This document shows positions 9,385 to 17,601 of a stretch of DNA of 47,764 nucleotides, piece by piece; position 1 is the first letter of the stretch, and the number at the start of each line of letters is the position of its first letter. The position numbers and the translations under genes were made by a program. The DNA is from Natronospirales bacterium. Lineage in GTDB: Bacteria; Pseudomonadota; Gammaproteobacteria; Natronospirales; JAIVGZ01. The notes beneath the pieces were generated by a model. That model was not told the origin of the DNA. It was given only the letters and a program-made list of their open reading frames with translations, and did not search any database. The DNA lies in the NCBI GenBank assembly GCA_020201335.1, contig JAIVGZ010000034.1, positions 1 through 47,764 on the forward strand. Reading direction: 5' to 3'.

Positions 9385-10695
9385 ATGTACGAATACATCA
9401 TTGACGACGACGCGCTCGCGAAGTTCTGTGAGCGCATCGCCGAAGCGGACTGGGTTGCGTTCGACACCGAGTTCGTCCGCGAAAGCACCTATTGGCCAAA
9501 ACTCTGCCTGATTCAGCTCGCCGACCGTCACGGCCTCATCGCGTGCGTCGACCCGTTGTCCGGAGCAACGCTCGACCCGCTCCTCGACCTGGTTTGGCGG
9601 CCAGGGCCGACCAAGGTGTTTCACGCCGCGTCGCAGGACTTCGAGGTGCTGTACCGCCTGCGCGGGCCGATGACGGGGCCGTTCTTCGATACGCAAATTG
9701 CCGCAGCGCTGCTCGGGGATGACGACCAAATCGGGTACGCGGCGGCGGTTGAAGCGCACACCGGCATCCGCCTCGACAAGGCGCATACACGGACCGACTG
9801 GTCGCGCCGTCCTTTGCGCGACGGCGAGCTCGAGTACGCGGCCGACGACGTTCGTCACCTGCCCGCGCTGTACGATTTGTTGCACGCTGAACTGGTCGCG
9901 CGCGGCCGCCTTGAGTGGGCGCTGGCCGAATCGGCGGCGCTCGCCGACCCTGCGCGGTACCAGCCGGACCCGGCGGATGCGTGGAAGCGCGTAAAGGGGC
10001 AACGCGACATCGACGCAACCGGGTACGCGGCACTGCAGCAATTGGCGGCGTGGCGGGAGGAAGTTGCCGCAGTGAACGACCGGCCACGGCGCTGGATAGT
10101 CGGGGACGAACAACTCGTCGCGCTCGCGCGTTCGCGCCCGACCGACAGTGCCGGTGTCGCGGCAATCGACGGCATGCCCGCGGCGGTGGTTCGTAAACAC
10201 TCTGCGCGGCTGGTCGAGATCGTGCAGTCGGCAGCGGCGGCCGACGGTCCTGCATTGACGCCCGGCGGGCCGCTCGACCGCGCAGAGCGCGACCGCGTCG
10301 ACAGCATGATGAAGTGGCTCCGCAAGCGCGCGGCCGAATTGTCGATCGCCCCGTCAATGTTGGCGACGCGGCGCGACATTGAAGCGCTGGTCCGGGGCGA
10401 ACAACCGCGTCAATTGCTCGACGGCTGGCGCCGCGAGCTTGTTGCCTTGGGCTTGGCCTTCGGCTTCGGCTTGGCCTTTGCTTTCGGTTTGGCCTTCGCT
10501 TTTGCTTTCGGCTTCGCTGCAGCCTTCGCCGCCGGCTTCTCTTTCGGCTTCGCCTTCTTTGCCGCAGCCGCGACTGCCGCCTGTATCGCTTCGACCGCGC
10601 TGCTCGCCTTCGCCTTCTTCTTGCGCGCGGCCTCGATCACGCTGACGAGCCTGCGAAATATGGTCTGCATTTCTCCAAACCCGTCGACTTCGTGA
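9385..10695 (+). CDS. rnd: ribonuclease D with C-terminal hydrophobic extension
   Basis: DTEFVRESTYWPKLCLIQLAD, HAASQDFEVLYRL, RTDWSRRPLRDGELEYAADDVRHL, HRDC region to GWRRELV, then GLAFGFGLAFAFGLAFAFAFGF... antisense to adk. Confidence 0.9.
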   Translation: MYEYIIDDDALAKFCERIAEADWVAFDTEFVRESTYWPKLCLIQLADRHGLIACVDPLSGATLDPLLDLVWRPGPTKVFHAASQDFEVLYRLRGPMTGPFFDTQIAAALLGDDDQIGYAAAVEAHTGIRLDKAHTRTDWSRRPLRDGELEYAADDVRHLPALYDLLHAELVARGRLEWALAESAALADPARYQPDPADAWKRVKGQRDIDATGYAALQQLAAWREEVAAVNDRPRRWIVGDEQLVALARSRPTDSAGVAAIDGMPAAVVRKHSARLVEIVQSAAAADGPALTPGGPLDRAERDRVDSMMKWLRKRAAELSIAPSMLATRRDIEALVRGEQPRQLLDGWRRELVALGLAFGFGLAFAFGLAFAFAFGFAAAFAAGFSFGFAFFAAAATAACIASTALLAFAFFLRAASITLTSLRNMVCISPNPSTS

Positions 10696-11270
10696 AGCTT
10701 GCCCTGCTCATCGTAATAGCCGATAAGCGGCCGCGTCTGCGTGTCGTAGACCCGCAAGCGGTTCGAGATGGTTTCCTCATTGTCGTCGGCACGGTGATGC
10801 AGTGAGCCCCCACACTTGTCGCACTGGCCGTCGAGCTTCGGCGGGTTCGTGAACATGTTGTACAGGGTGCCGCAGTTCGTGCAGGTCCGCCGTCCGACCA
10901 TCCGCTGCAGCAGGATGTCGAAATCGACGTCGATCAACAGCGCGAGGTCGAGTGGCTGACCCATGCCGAGCAGCATCTGGTCCAGCGCCTGTGCCTGCGC
11001 AATATTGCGCGGGAAGCCATCAAGCACGAAGCCCGAGCGGGCATCACGCTCGCGCAGCCGCTCCCGGATGATGCCGAGCACAATCTCGTCGGTGACGAGC
11101 TGACCGCTGTCCATGGCCGCCTTGGCCTGGAGGCCCAATGGCGTACCCGCCTGTAACGCGGCGCGCAGCAGGTCCCCGGTCGAGACCTGCGGAATCCCGT
11201 ATTTTTCAACCAACAGCTTGGCCTGGGTCCCTTTTCCTGAACCCGGCGCGCCCAAAAGCACGATTCTCAT
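10410..11270 (-). CDS. adk: adenylate kinase with Lys/Ala/Pro-rich C-terminal tail
   Basis: MRIVLLGAPGSGKGTQAKLLVEKYGIPQVSTGDLLRAAL ... CTNCGTLYNMFTNPPKLDGQCDKCGGSLHHRADDNEETISNRLRVYDTQTRPLIGYY; tail KKAKPKEKPAAKAAAKPKAKAKAKPKAKAKPKPKAKPKATSSRRQPSSN. Confidence 0.95.
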   Translation of the reverse strand: MRIVLLGAPGSGKGTQAKLLVEKYGIPQVSTGDLLRAALQAGTPLGLQAKAAMDSGQLVTDEIVLGIIRERLRERDARSGFVLDGFPRNIAQAQALDQMLLGMGQPLDLALLIDVDFDILLQRMVGRRTCTNCGTLYNMFTNPPKLDGQCDKCGGSLHHRADDNEETISNRLRVYDTQTRPLIGYYDEQGKLHEVDGFGEMQTIFRRLVSVIEAARKKKAKASSAVEAIQAAVAAAAKKAKPKEKPAAKAAAKPKAKAKAKPKAKAKPKPKAKPKATSSRRQPSSN

Positions 11271-11396
11271 CGACGAAGCCCCTTTAAAGGTGTGTTATGG
11301 CGGGGGACAGCCAAGTTAACCGTACGCCCGTGAACCGTCAACGAAGACCTGCGCGGGGGGCAGATTTGGGCTATAGTGACGCCTCCCATAATACGC

Positions 11397-12674
11397 ATGG
11401 TAATCAATCACTTGAAGAAGAATGCCTTTTATGCGCAGTCTGGGGGCGTCACCGCAGTTATTAACGCATCTGCTGCAGGGGTCATCGATGCGTGCAGGCG
11501 GAACCGCAGCCGTATCGGCAGGCTCTATGCCGGCCGTGACGGCATTATCGGCGCGCTGACTGAGGACCTGATTGATACGGGGAAGGAGACTGCGGCCGCA
11601 GTCAAGGCGCTGCGCCACACGCCGTCCGGCGCGTTCGGCTCTTGCCGATACAAGCTGAAGGGTCTCGACGAAAACCGTGCCGAATACGAACGCCTGGTCG
11701 AGGTATTCCGCGCGCATGGCATTGGCTACTTTTTCTACAACGGCGGTGGCGACTCGGCCGACACCTGCCTAAAGGTCTCGCAACTGTCAGAGAGCCTCGG
11801 CTACCCGATTCAGGCAATCCACATCCCGAAGACGGTCGACAACGACCTGCCCGTCACCGACACCTGCCCCGGCTTCGGCTCGGTCGCCAAGTATGTCGCG
11901 GTGTCCATCCGCGAGGCCGGCTTCGACGTTGCATCAATGGCGAAGACCTCGACCAAGGTGTTCGTCCTCGAGGTGATGGGGCGGCACGCCGGGTGGATCG
12001 CGGCGGCAGGCGGGCTCGCAGCCGAGGCCGACGGCGAAGCGCCGCAAATCATCCTGTTTCCGGAAATCGTATTCGACGAAAAGAAATTCCTTGCGAGGGT
12101 CGACCGCACGGTGAAGAAGCACGGCTATTGCGCGATTGTCGTCTCTGAAGGCGTGCGCGATGCCGACGGGCGCTTCCTCGCCGACCAAGGCACGCGCGAC
12201 GCGTTCGGCCACGCGCAGCTAGGCGGTGTCGCGCCGGTCATCGCCGGCCTCGTAAAGCGAGAACTAGGCTACAAGTATCACTGGGCGGTCGCGGACTATT
12301 TGCAGCGTGCCGCGCGCCACATCGCGTCGAAGACAGATGTCGAACAAGCGTTCGCGGTCGGCAAGGCAGCAGTCGACTTCGCGCTGAAAGGCATGAATTC
12401 GGTGATGGTCACGATCGACCGCAAGTCCGACAAACCATACCGGTGGAAAGTCGGCCATGTGCCGCTCGCAAAGGTCGCGAACCACGAGAAGTTCATGCCG
12501 CGAAACTACATCACCCGGGACGGCTTCCACATTACCGACGCGTGCCGCACCTACCTGCAGCCGCTAATCCAGGGCGAGGACTACCCCCCGTACCGTAACG
12601 GGCTGCCGCAATATGTGCGGCTGAAGAACGTCGCGGTGGCGAAGAAACTGCCGGCATTCGCGCTGAAGCGCTGA
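11397..12674 (+). CDS. 6-phosphofructokinase, pyrophosphate-dependent type
   Basis: NAFYAQSGGVTAVINASAAGVID, PKTVDNDLPVTDTCPGFGSVAKYVA, EVMGRHAGWIAAAGGLA; TVDNDL and the MGRHAGW motif fit the PPi-PFK family. An alternative start exists at 11376. Confidence 0.88.
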   Translation: MVINHLKKNAFYAQSGGVTAVINASAAGVIDACRRNRSRIGRLYAGRDGIIGALTEDLIDTGKETAAAVKALRHTPSGAFGSCRYKLKGLDENRAEYERLVEVFRAHGIGYFFYNGGGDSADTCLKVSQLSESLGYPIQAIHIPKTVDNDLPVTDTCPGFGSVAKYVAVSIREAGFDVASMAKTSTKVFVLEVMGRHAGWIAAAGGLAAEADGEAPQIILFPEIVFDEKKFLARVDRTVKKHGYCAIVVSEGVRDADGRFLADQGTRDAFGHAQLGGVAPVIAGLVKRELGYKYHWAVADYLQRAARHIASKTDVEQAFAVGKAAVDFALKGMNSVMVTIDRKSDKPYRWKVGHVPLAKVANHEKFMPRNYITRDGFHITDACRTYLQPLIQGEDYPPYRNGLPQYVRLKNVAVAKKLPAFALKR

Positions 12675-12751
12675 ACCGGGAGTCTTGCGGGTTTCCGGCC
12701 TACGAAGGTACTCTTATGCCCCACAGTAATCGGCGCCTTGGGGGCACCCTT

Positions 12752-13813
12752 ATGACTCTTAGAACCGCGCTTGCGGGCAGCCTGTTGGCCGTTGCCGCGT
12801 TTTTGTTACCTGTGCAGGCGGCCGCCAACGGCTGCATCGTGGTGCGAGCGCCGTCGCCGCATGTCATTGGCCTCGACAGCATGCATGACGGCCACCCGGG
12901 CCGCTTCGAATACACCGCCGGGTACCGCTACCTGTTCTCCAACCGTCATTTCCGCGGCACCCATGAGGAACCGGAGCGCCAGGCCAACAGCACGGACGTG
13001 CGCAACTCCGTGCATACCGTTGACCACACGGTCACCTGGTACAAGAGCGATCTTTGGCGCTTCAGCGCCTCGCTGCCTCAACAGTTCGCGAGACGCTCGT
13101 CGTTATACGAACACGACCGCGTCAACCGCCACACCATGGAGTCGAATGGAATCGGCGACCTGCGTGTCGTAGCGTACCGCGAGTTTTTCCCGGACAACCT
13201 CATGACGCACGGCCTGAGCATCGGGCTGGGATTCAAGGTGCCGACCGGCAGCGATGACATCACTGACATCGCGTTCACAACGACGGGGCCCGAACGGCGG
13301 ACCGTTGACCAGTCAATCCAACCGGGTGACGGCGGCGTAGGGCTGATCGCCGAAATCATTTACTACCGCTCGCTTTCGGAAAACGAGGATACCTACGCGT
13401 TTTTCACCGGCTCGTACCTGATCAATCCGAAAGACACAAACGGGGTTCAGACCTTCCGCAGCCGCGCGAGTGAAGCGATTATGTCTGTGCCCGACACCTA
13501 TGTGGTGCGGACTGGCGTCACGCGGCTCCTCTCGCGGCGCCTCGGCATGACCGGCGACCTCGCGATCCGCGCCGAAGGGGTGCCTGCGGAAGACCTGATC
13601 GGCGACAGCAACGGCTTCCGCCGCCCGGGCTATGCGGTCTACATCGAGCCGGGGCTGAACCTCCAAAAAGGTGCGCACCGCCTGAGCCTGAACGTACCGG
13701 TAACAATCCATCGTAACCGCGTGCGCAGCGTGACGGATCGGCTCGACGACAGGCACGGTGACGCCGCATTCGCAGATTCTCTGTTCCTGATGACATACAG
13801 CGCACGCTGGTGA
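12752..13813 (+). CDS. secreted protein, probable outer-membrane beta-barrel (transporter-like)
   Basis: Signal peptide MTLRTALAGSLLAVAAFLLPVQAAA; alternating amphipathic strands and terminal aromatic (YSARW) typical of outer membrane barrels. Confidence 0.6.
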   Translation: MTLRTALAGSLLAVAAFLLPVQAAANGCIVVRAPSPHVIGLDSMHDGHPGRFEYTAGYRYLFSNRHFRGTHEEPERQANSTDVRNSVHTVDHTVTWYKSDLWRFSASLPQQFARRSSLYEHDRVNRHTMESNGIGDLRVVAYREFFPDNLMTHGLSIGLGFKVPTGSDDITDIAFTTTGPERRTVDQSIQPGDGGVGLIAEIIYYRSLSENEDTYAFFTGSYLINPKDTNGVQTFRSRASEAIMSVPDTYVVRTGVTRLLSRRLGMTGDLAIRAEGVPAEDLIGDSNGFRRPGYAVYIEPGLNLQKGAHRLSLNVPVTIHRNRVRSVTDRLDDRHGDAAFADSLFLMTYSARW

Positions 13814-14373
13814 GTAAAGCCGGCTGGCGGGACCGGCTCACCGCCGCTGCATTGGCGGCGGCGTTCGCGCTCGGCGCGCCGGGTGCGATCGCGCAGCCCG
13901 CGCCCGGTGACGCGGCGCCGCGTTGGACGTTGCCGGACCTGGACGGCCAACCTGTGAACTTTCCCGATGTCAGCGCCGGGCGGCCTGTAATCCTCATGTT
14001 CTGGGGCACATGGTGCCCCTATTGCAAGGCGCTCATGCCACGTCTCGCAGCGCTCAAGCATGAGTTCGCAGATGCGCGCCTGGAAGTCTACATGGTGGAT
14101 TTCGCGGAGCGCGGAGACCCTACGCCCGCCATACGCGAGATGGACCTGCCGGTCGTGTTCGTGTCCCGAGGCGCGCGCGTCGCACGCCAGTACCGCGTCA
14201 ACATAGTGCCGGCACTGTTCATCGTCGAGGACGGCCGTATCGTGTACGCACTCGACTACCCGCCGGACGACCACCCGTCGCAACAGGTAGCCGGCGGCGC
14301 ACGCCAAGCGGCATTGCTTGCGCCATGGTGGGAAGAACGAATCAGGTCCGTGCTGATCGAGCGTCAGCAGTAG
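13810..14373 (+). CDS. TlpA-like thioredoxin-fold protein
   Basis: GRPVILMFWGTWCPYCKALMPRLAALKHEFADARLEVYMVDFAERGD; WCPYC active site, signal peptide; GTGA overlap with upstream barrel gene. Confidence 0.88.
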   Translation: MSKAGWRDRLTAAALAAAFALGAPGAIAQPAPGDAAPRWTLPDLDGQPVNFPDVSAGRPVILMFWGTWCPYCKALMPRLAALKHEFADARLEVYMVDFAERGDPTPAIREMDLPVVFVSRGARVARQYRVNIVPALFIVEDGRIVYALDYPPDDHPSQQVAGGARQAALLAPWWEERIRSVLIERQQ

Positions 14374-14374
14374 C

Positions 14375-15061
14375 CTAGGTTACGCAGGCTACGGGCTCAG
14401 GCTCCGCGTGCCGCACGGACACATCCGGACGACCTCGTCTGCCGATGCGCACGATGCGGAGCGAATCGCGCCGCCCCATCACTGCGTATTTGACCACATC
14501 GTTATAACCCATGCGGTGGACCGATTTCAGCGACGCGCTGTTGGTCCGTTCGACGAACGAAACGAGCCCGCAGAAACCTTCGTCCACCACGGCAGCGAGC
14601 GCCCGCGTCATGCCGATAGCGTGCAGGCGCAGTCCCCGGTGCTCCGTACGGGTGAAGCCCTTGTACATGTACACATAGAGTGGGTCGAAAACGAGAATCA
14701 AACCGTCGTCGATCGCGGTTGGCCTGTTCGAGTACCAGCCGTAGCTGGCCAGCGTGTCGCCTGCGGTAATCACGTAGCATCGGTCGCCGCGTGCGAGCGC
14801 CTCACGGACGAACGCCTCGCTCATGCCGAGTTCCGGGTGACGGGCGGCCTGCTCTATTAACCAATCGCGTTCAGCGAAGCTTCCTGTGTAGCCACCGCTC
14901 AGGCCCAAGTAATTTGTGTCCAGTCGGTCGGCGGTAATCGCCACCACCTGCAGGACCTTAAGCGCCGCGACTCGGCCCACAACCGACAGCCCAATGAACA
15001 ACGCGGCTTCGCCGGGACCGGCCCGGTGGGTGAGTTCAGTTAGGGTGCGCAATCTGGACAT
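14375..15061 (-). CDS. GNAT-like N-acetyltransferase (tentative)
   Basis: YVYMYKGFTRTEHRGLRLHAIGMTRALAAVVDEGFCGLVSFVERTNSASLKSVHRMGY resembles the GNAT motif A/B region. Confidence 0.5.
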   Translation of the reverse strand: MSRLRTLTELTHRAGPGEAALFIGLSVVGRVAALKVLQVVAITADRLDTNYLGLSGGYTGSFAERDWLIEQAARHPELGMSEAFVREALARGDRCYVITAGDTLASYGWYSNRPTAIDDGLILVFDPLYVYMYKGFTRTEHRGLRLHAIGMTRALAAVVDEGFCGLVSFVERTNSASLKSVHRMGYNDVVKYAVMGRRDSLRIVRIGRRGRPDVSVRHAEPEPVACVT

Positions 15062-15079
15062 TTCTGTATGCCTCCGCGC

Positions 15080-16342
15080 TCACAGGCGCGGCGAGCCCAG
15101 CAGTTCAGCAAAGCGTTGCCAACGCTGGGGGGCAGAGTCCGCGCCGCACTCAATATAGCGGCGAACCATGTCGCGCCCGAGGTTGTAGTTGATTACATAG
15201 CCGCGGTACTTATCGAAGAAGTCGACCCTCTGCGCCGCCCGCTCAGGCGAAACCAGCGTGTAGCGCACCAGCCATTCGACCGCGTCCGCCCGCGAAAATG
15301 AGCCATCGAGGTAACGGCGTGCAGCCGCATTGCCCGCGTCATCCAGGCGCTTGAGCGCCTCTCGCAACGCGCGATATCGGACGGCTTCGGCGGTATCGAG
15401 ACCAGCAAGCGGCATCAGCACTTGTTCCTCGAATGCGTAGTACTCGCCATCCGGAAAAGCAATGTCGATGCCGTAGTTCGCGCTGCCCTCCGCCACCAGG
15501 GATTGCGGGCTGAAGAGCGCGTACAGCGTGAACTCGACCCAGCCGTTACCTTGCGCGAGCTCACTTTCAAGTAGCACGTTATACGCATGGTGCCCCGGGT
15601 AGCCTTCGTGGCAGCCGAGGTCTATCGCGCGACCGATGAATATCGGGAGGTCGGTGTTGATCTGTATCAGGCTGTACGCGTCACCGTGGTACCAGTTGTA
15701 GCCGCTCCACGGTTTGTCGGTCACGAATTCGATCGTAAAGCGCTCGTGTTCCGGCAGCTCGATGCGTGCGAGCGTGCGCGTGCGGCACTCGGCAATCGCG
15801 CGCCCGAACACTGTGGCTAGCCGCTCAGGCGGTATGACGAAGCGACGGTGCATCGCTTCGACGCGTTCGGCGATTGGGCCCGGCCCGGGCACCAGCGCTT
15901 CGATTTCCGCGAGTGCCCGCTCGTACCGCTCGATATCCGGCTGCGGCGCGACCGCGTCGTACAACCGCGCGGTCTCCTCGTCGAACGGGAGCGCCTCACC
16001 AAGCACCATACCGAGCCGGGTCACCATCGCACCGAGTTGGCGGTCCAGGTAGCGTCGGCGCAATTGATCGAGCGGCTCGTCGGACACCGGTAAGGTACCG
16101 AGGTAGACACGCAACGCACGCGCCGCTTCGCGCAATTCCGCCGGGCCGCGCGTGTCCGCGTCCGCGCGCGCCTTTAAATCGTCCGGTCCGTACCACGCGT
16201 CGACGAAGTCCGGGTCATGCCGGCCTGCTGCCAGCGCGAGCACAACATAATCGTGTGCGACTGCGTCAATGCCGCTCGGTAAATCGGTCGGACGGCACGC
16301 GGAGGCGAGCGCCACCAGCAACACCACAACAAGGACGCGCAT
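15080..16342 (-). CDS. DUF885-like metallopeptidase lipoprotein
   Basis: Lipobox VALASAC near N terminus; CHEGYPGHHAYNVLLE matches the HExxxGHH-type motif of DUF885 proteins. Start at ATG 16342. Confidence 0.65.
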   Translation of the reverse strand: MRVLVVVLLVALASACRPTDLPSGIDAVAHDYVVLALAAGRHDPDFVDAWYGPDDLKARADADTRGPAELREAARALRVYLGTLPVSDEPLDQLRRRYLDRQLGAMVTRLGMVLGEALPFDEETARLYDAVAPQPDIERYERALAEIEALVPGPGPIAERVEAMHRRFVIPPERLATVFGRAIAECRTRTLARIELPEHERFTIEFVTDKPWSGYNWYHGDAYSLIQINTDLPIFIGRAIDLGCHEGYPGHHAYNVLLESELAQGNGWVEFTLYALFSPQSLVAEGSANYGIDIAFPDGEYYAFEEQVLMPLAGLDTAEAVRYRALREALKRLDDAGNAAARRYLDGSFSRADAVEWLVRYTLVSPERAAQRVDFFDKYRGYVINYNLGRDMVRRYIECGADSAPQRWQRFAELLGSPRL

Positions 16343-16343
16343 G

Positions 16344-17597
16344 TCAGCCCCCACCGGCGAAGAATTGCAGGCCGTCGCCACCTCGCAACGGGTAGGCGAT
16401 TCCGAACTCGAGCTCCAGTCGCATGAAGTAGGTCACGCGGATTCTTACGCCCGCGCCGATGCTCGCATACGGGCCACCACTCTGGACCCCGGTAATCGCG
16501 CCGCCGGTCCAGCCGCCCTCCCCGACGATGAGCAACCGCAGCCAGTCGCGTCCAAAGATTGGGCGCAGGTACTCGGCTGCCGCGTAGCCGTAGCGTTCGC
16601 CCTCGATGAAATCCAATTCATAGCCGCGCAGCATGCTCGAACCGCCGAGTGAGTACTCGCTGACGCGTCGTGGGACTCCGCTGTACAGGCCGGCTGCGCT
16701 AATCAGGTTCAGCGTATGGTGCGGGCGGGCCAGCGGGATGCGTTCGACGAAGCGCGCATCCACCTTCCGGTAGCTGTAACTTGAAAGGAAGCCTTGATGC
16801 GCCAGCTCAATCCGGCTGGACAACATACGACCGCTTTCGCTGTACACGTGGTACCGGACATTCGCGAAGTCTGCGCCGAGCACGAGCGCAGTCGCATGAC
16901 CGTCCGACTGCGGCGCCAATGCCCCTTCCGCGTGTTGGCTATCCCAACGGAGCCCACTCTTAAGGATCCAGCCGCTGCGGGGGCGGCTATCGCGCAGGTC
17001 GTGCGACAGCAGGAACTCGGCGCGCCGGATGGTCTCGTCGAATACGCCACCCGGCACCGGGGCCAAACGGTCGATATACTCGACCTCCGCATGCCAGCCA
17101 TGATTGCCCCATACATACGGCGCGGTGTAACGGATGCGCGCGCTGTCTTCTTCTTCGCGCAGCCTGTCGTCCGGGTAGGTCCCAGTCAAAATACGCGCGT
17201 CAAAGGTATGGTTCGCCCCCCACAGGTTGTCCCAGCGGACGTGCAGGCCGTAACTAAAGTCGCCGTCGGAGCTGCTATCGATACGCGGAATGGCAAGCAG
17301 GAAGCGCTTCTCGCGCGCCTCGACCACAAGTGCGACACCGTCCGTTGCAGGCACCTGCCGGATCCTCACGGACCGGTACAATTCGAGGTCGAGAATCGCC
17401 TGCCGGCTGCGCTCAATCAGCACCGGGTCCGCTGGGTCGCCTACGCCAAGCGCCATCTCGCGCAGAAATACCGCGGGCTGCGTGACTAGGTTATCGGCGA
17501 ACCGGATTTCGACAACCCGCGGGTAGCCGCCATCGGCCGGCGCGACAGGAGCGAATGCGCACAAAAGTGCGGCGGCGACTAGTCTGGATGCAGTCAT
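16344..17597 (-). CDS. BamA/TamA (Omp85)-like outer membrane protein with short POTRA region
   Basis: MTASRLVAAALLCAFAPVAPADG signal; one POTRA-like segment (PRVVEIRFADNLVTQPAVFLREM...VRIRQVPATDGVALVVEAREKRF) then barrel; VSEYSLGGSSMLRGYELDFIEGERYGYAAAEYLRPIFG is the conserved Omp85 region. Confidence 0.8.
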   Translation of the reverse strand: MTASRLVAAALLCAFAPVAPADGGYPRVVEIRFADNLVTQPAVFLREMALGVGDPADPVLIERSRQAILDLELYRSVRIRQVPATDGVALVVEAREKRFLLAIPRIDSSSDGDFSYGLHVRWDNLWGANHTFDARILTGTYPDDRLREEEDSARIRYTAPYVWGNHGWHAEVEYIDRLAPVPGGVFDETIRRAEFLLSHDLRDSRPRSGWILKSGLRWDSQHAEGALAPQSDGHATALVLGADFANVRYHVYSESGRMLSSRIELAHQGFLSSYSYRKVDARFVERIPLARPHHTLNLISAAGLYSGVPRRVSEYSLGGSSMLRGYELDFIEGERYGYAAAEYLRPIFGRDWLRLLIVGEGGWTGGAITGVQSGGPYASIGAGVRIRVTYFMRLELEFGIAYPLRGGDGLQFFAGGG

Positions 17598-17601
17598 GGT
17601 G

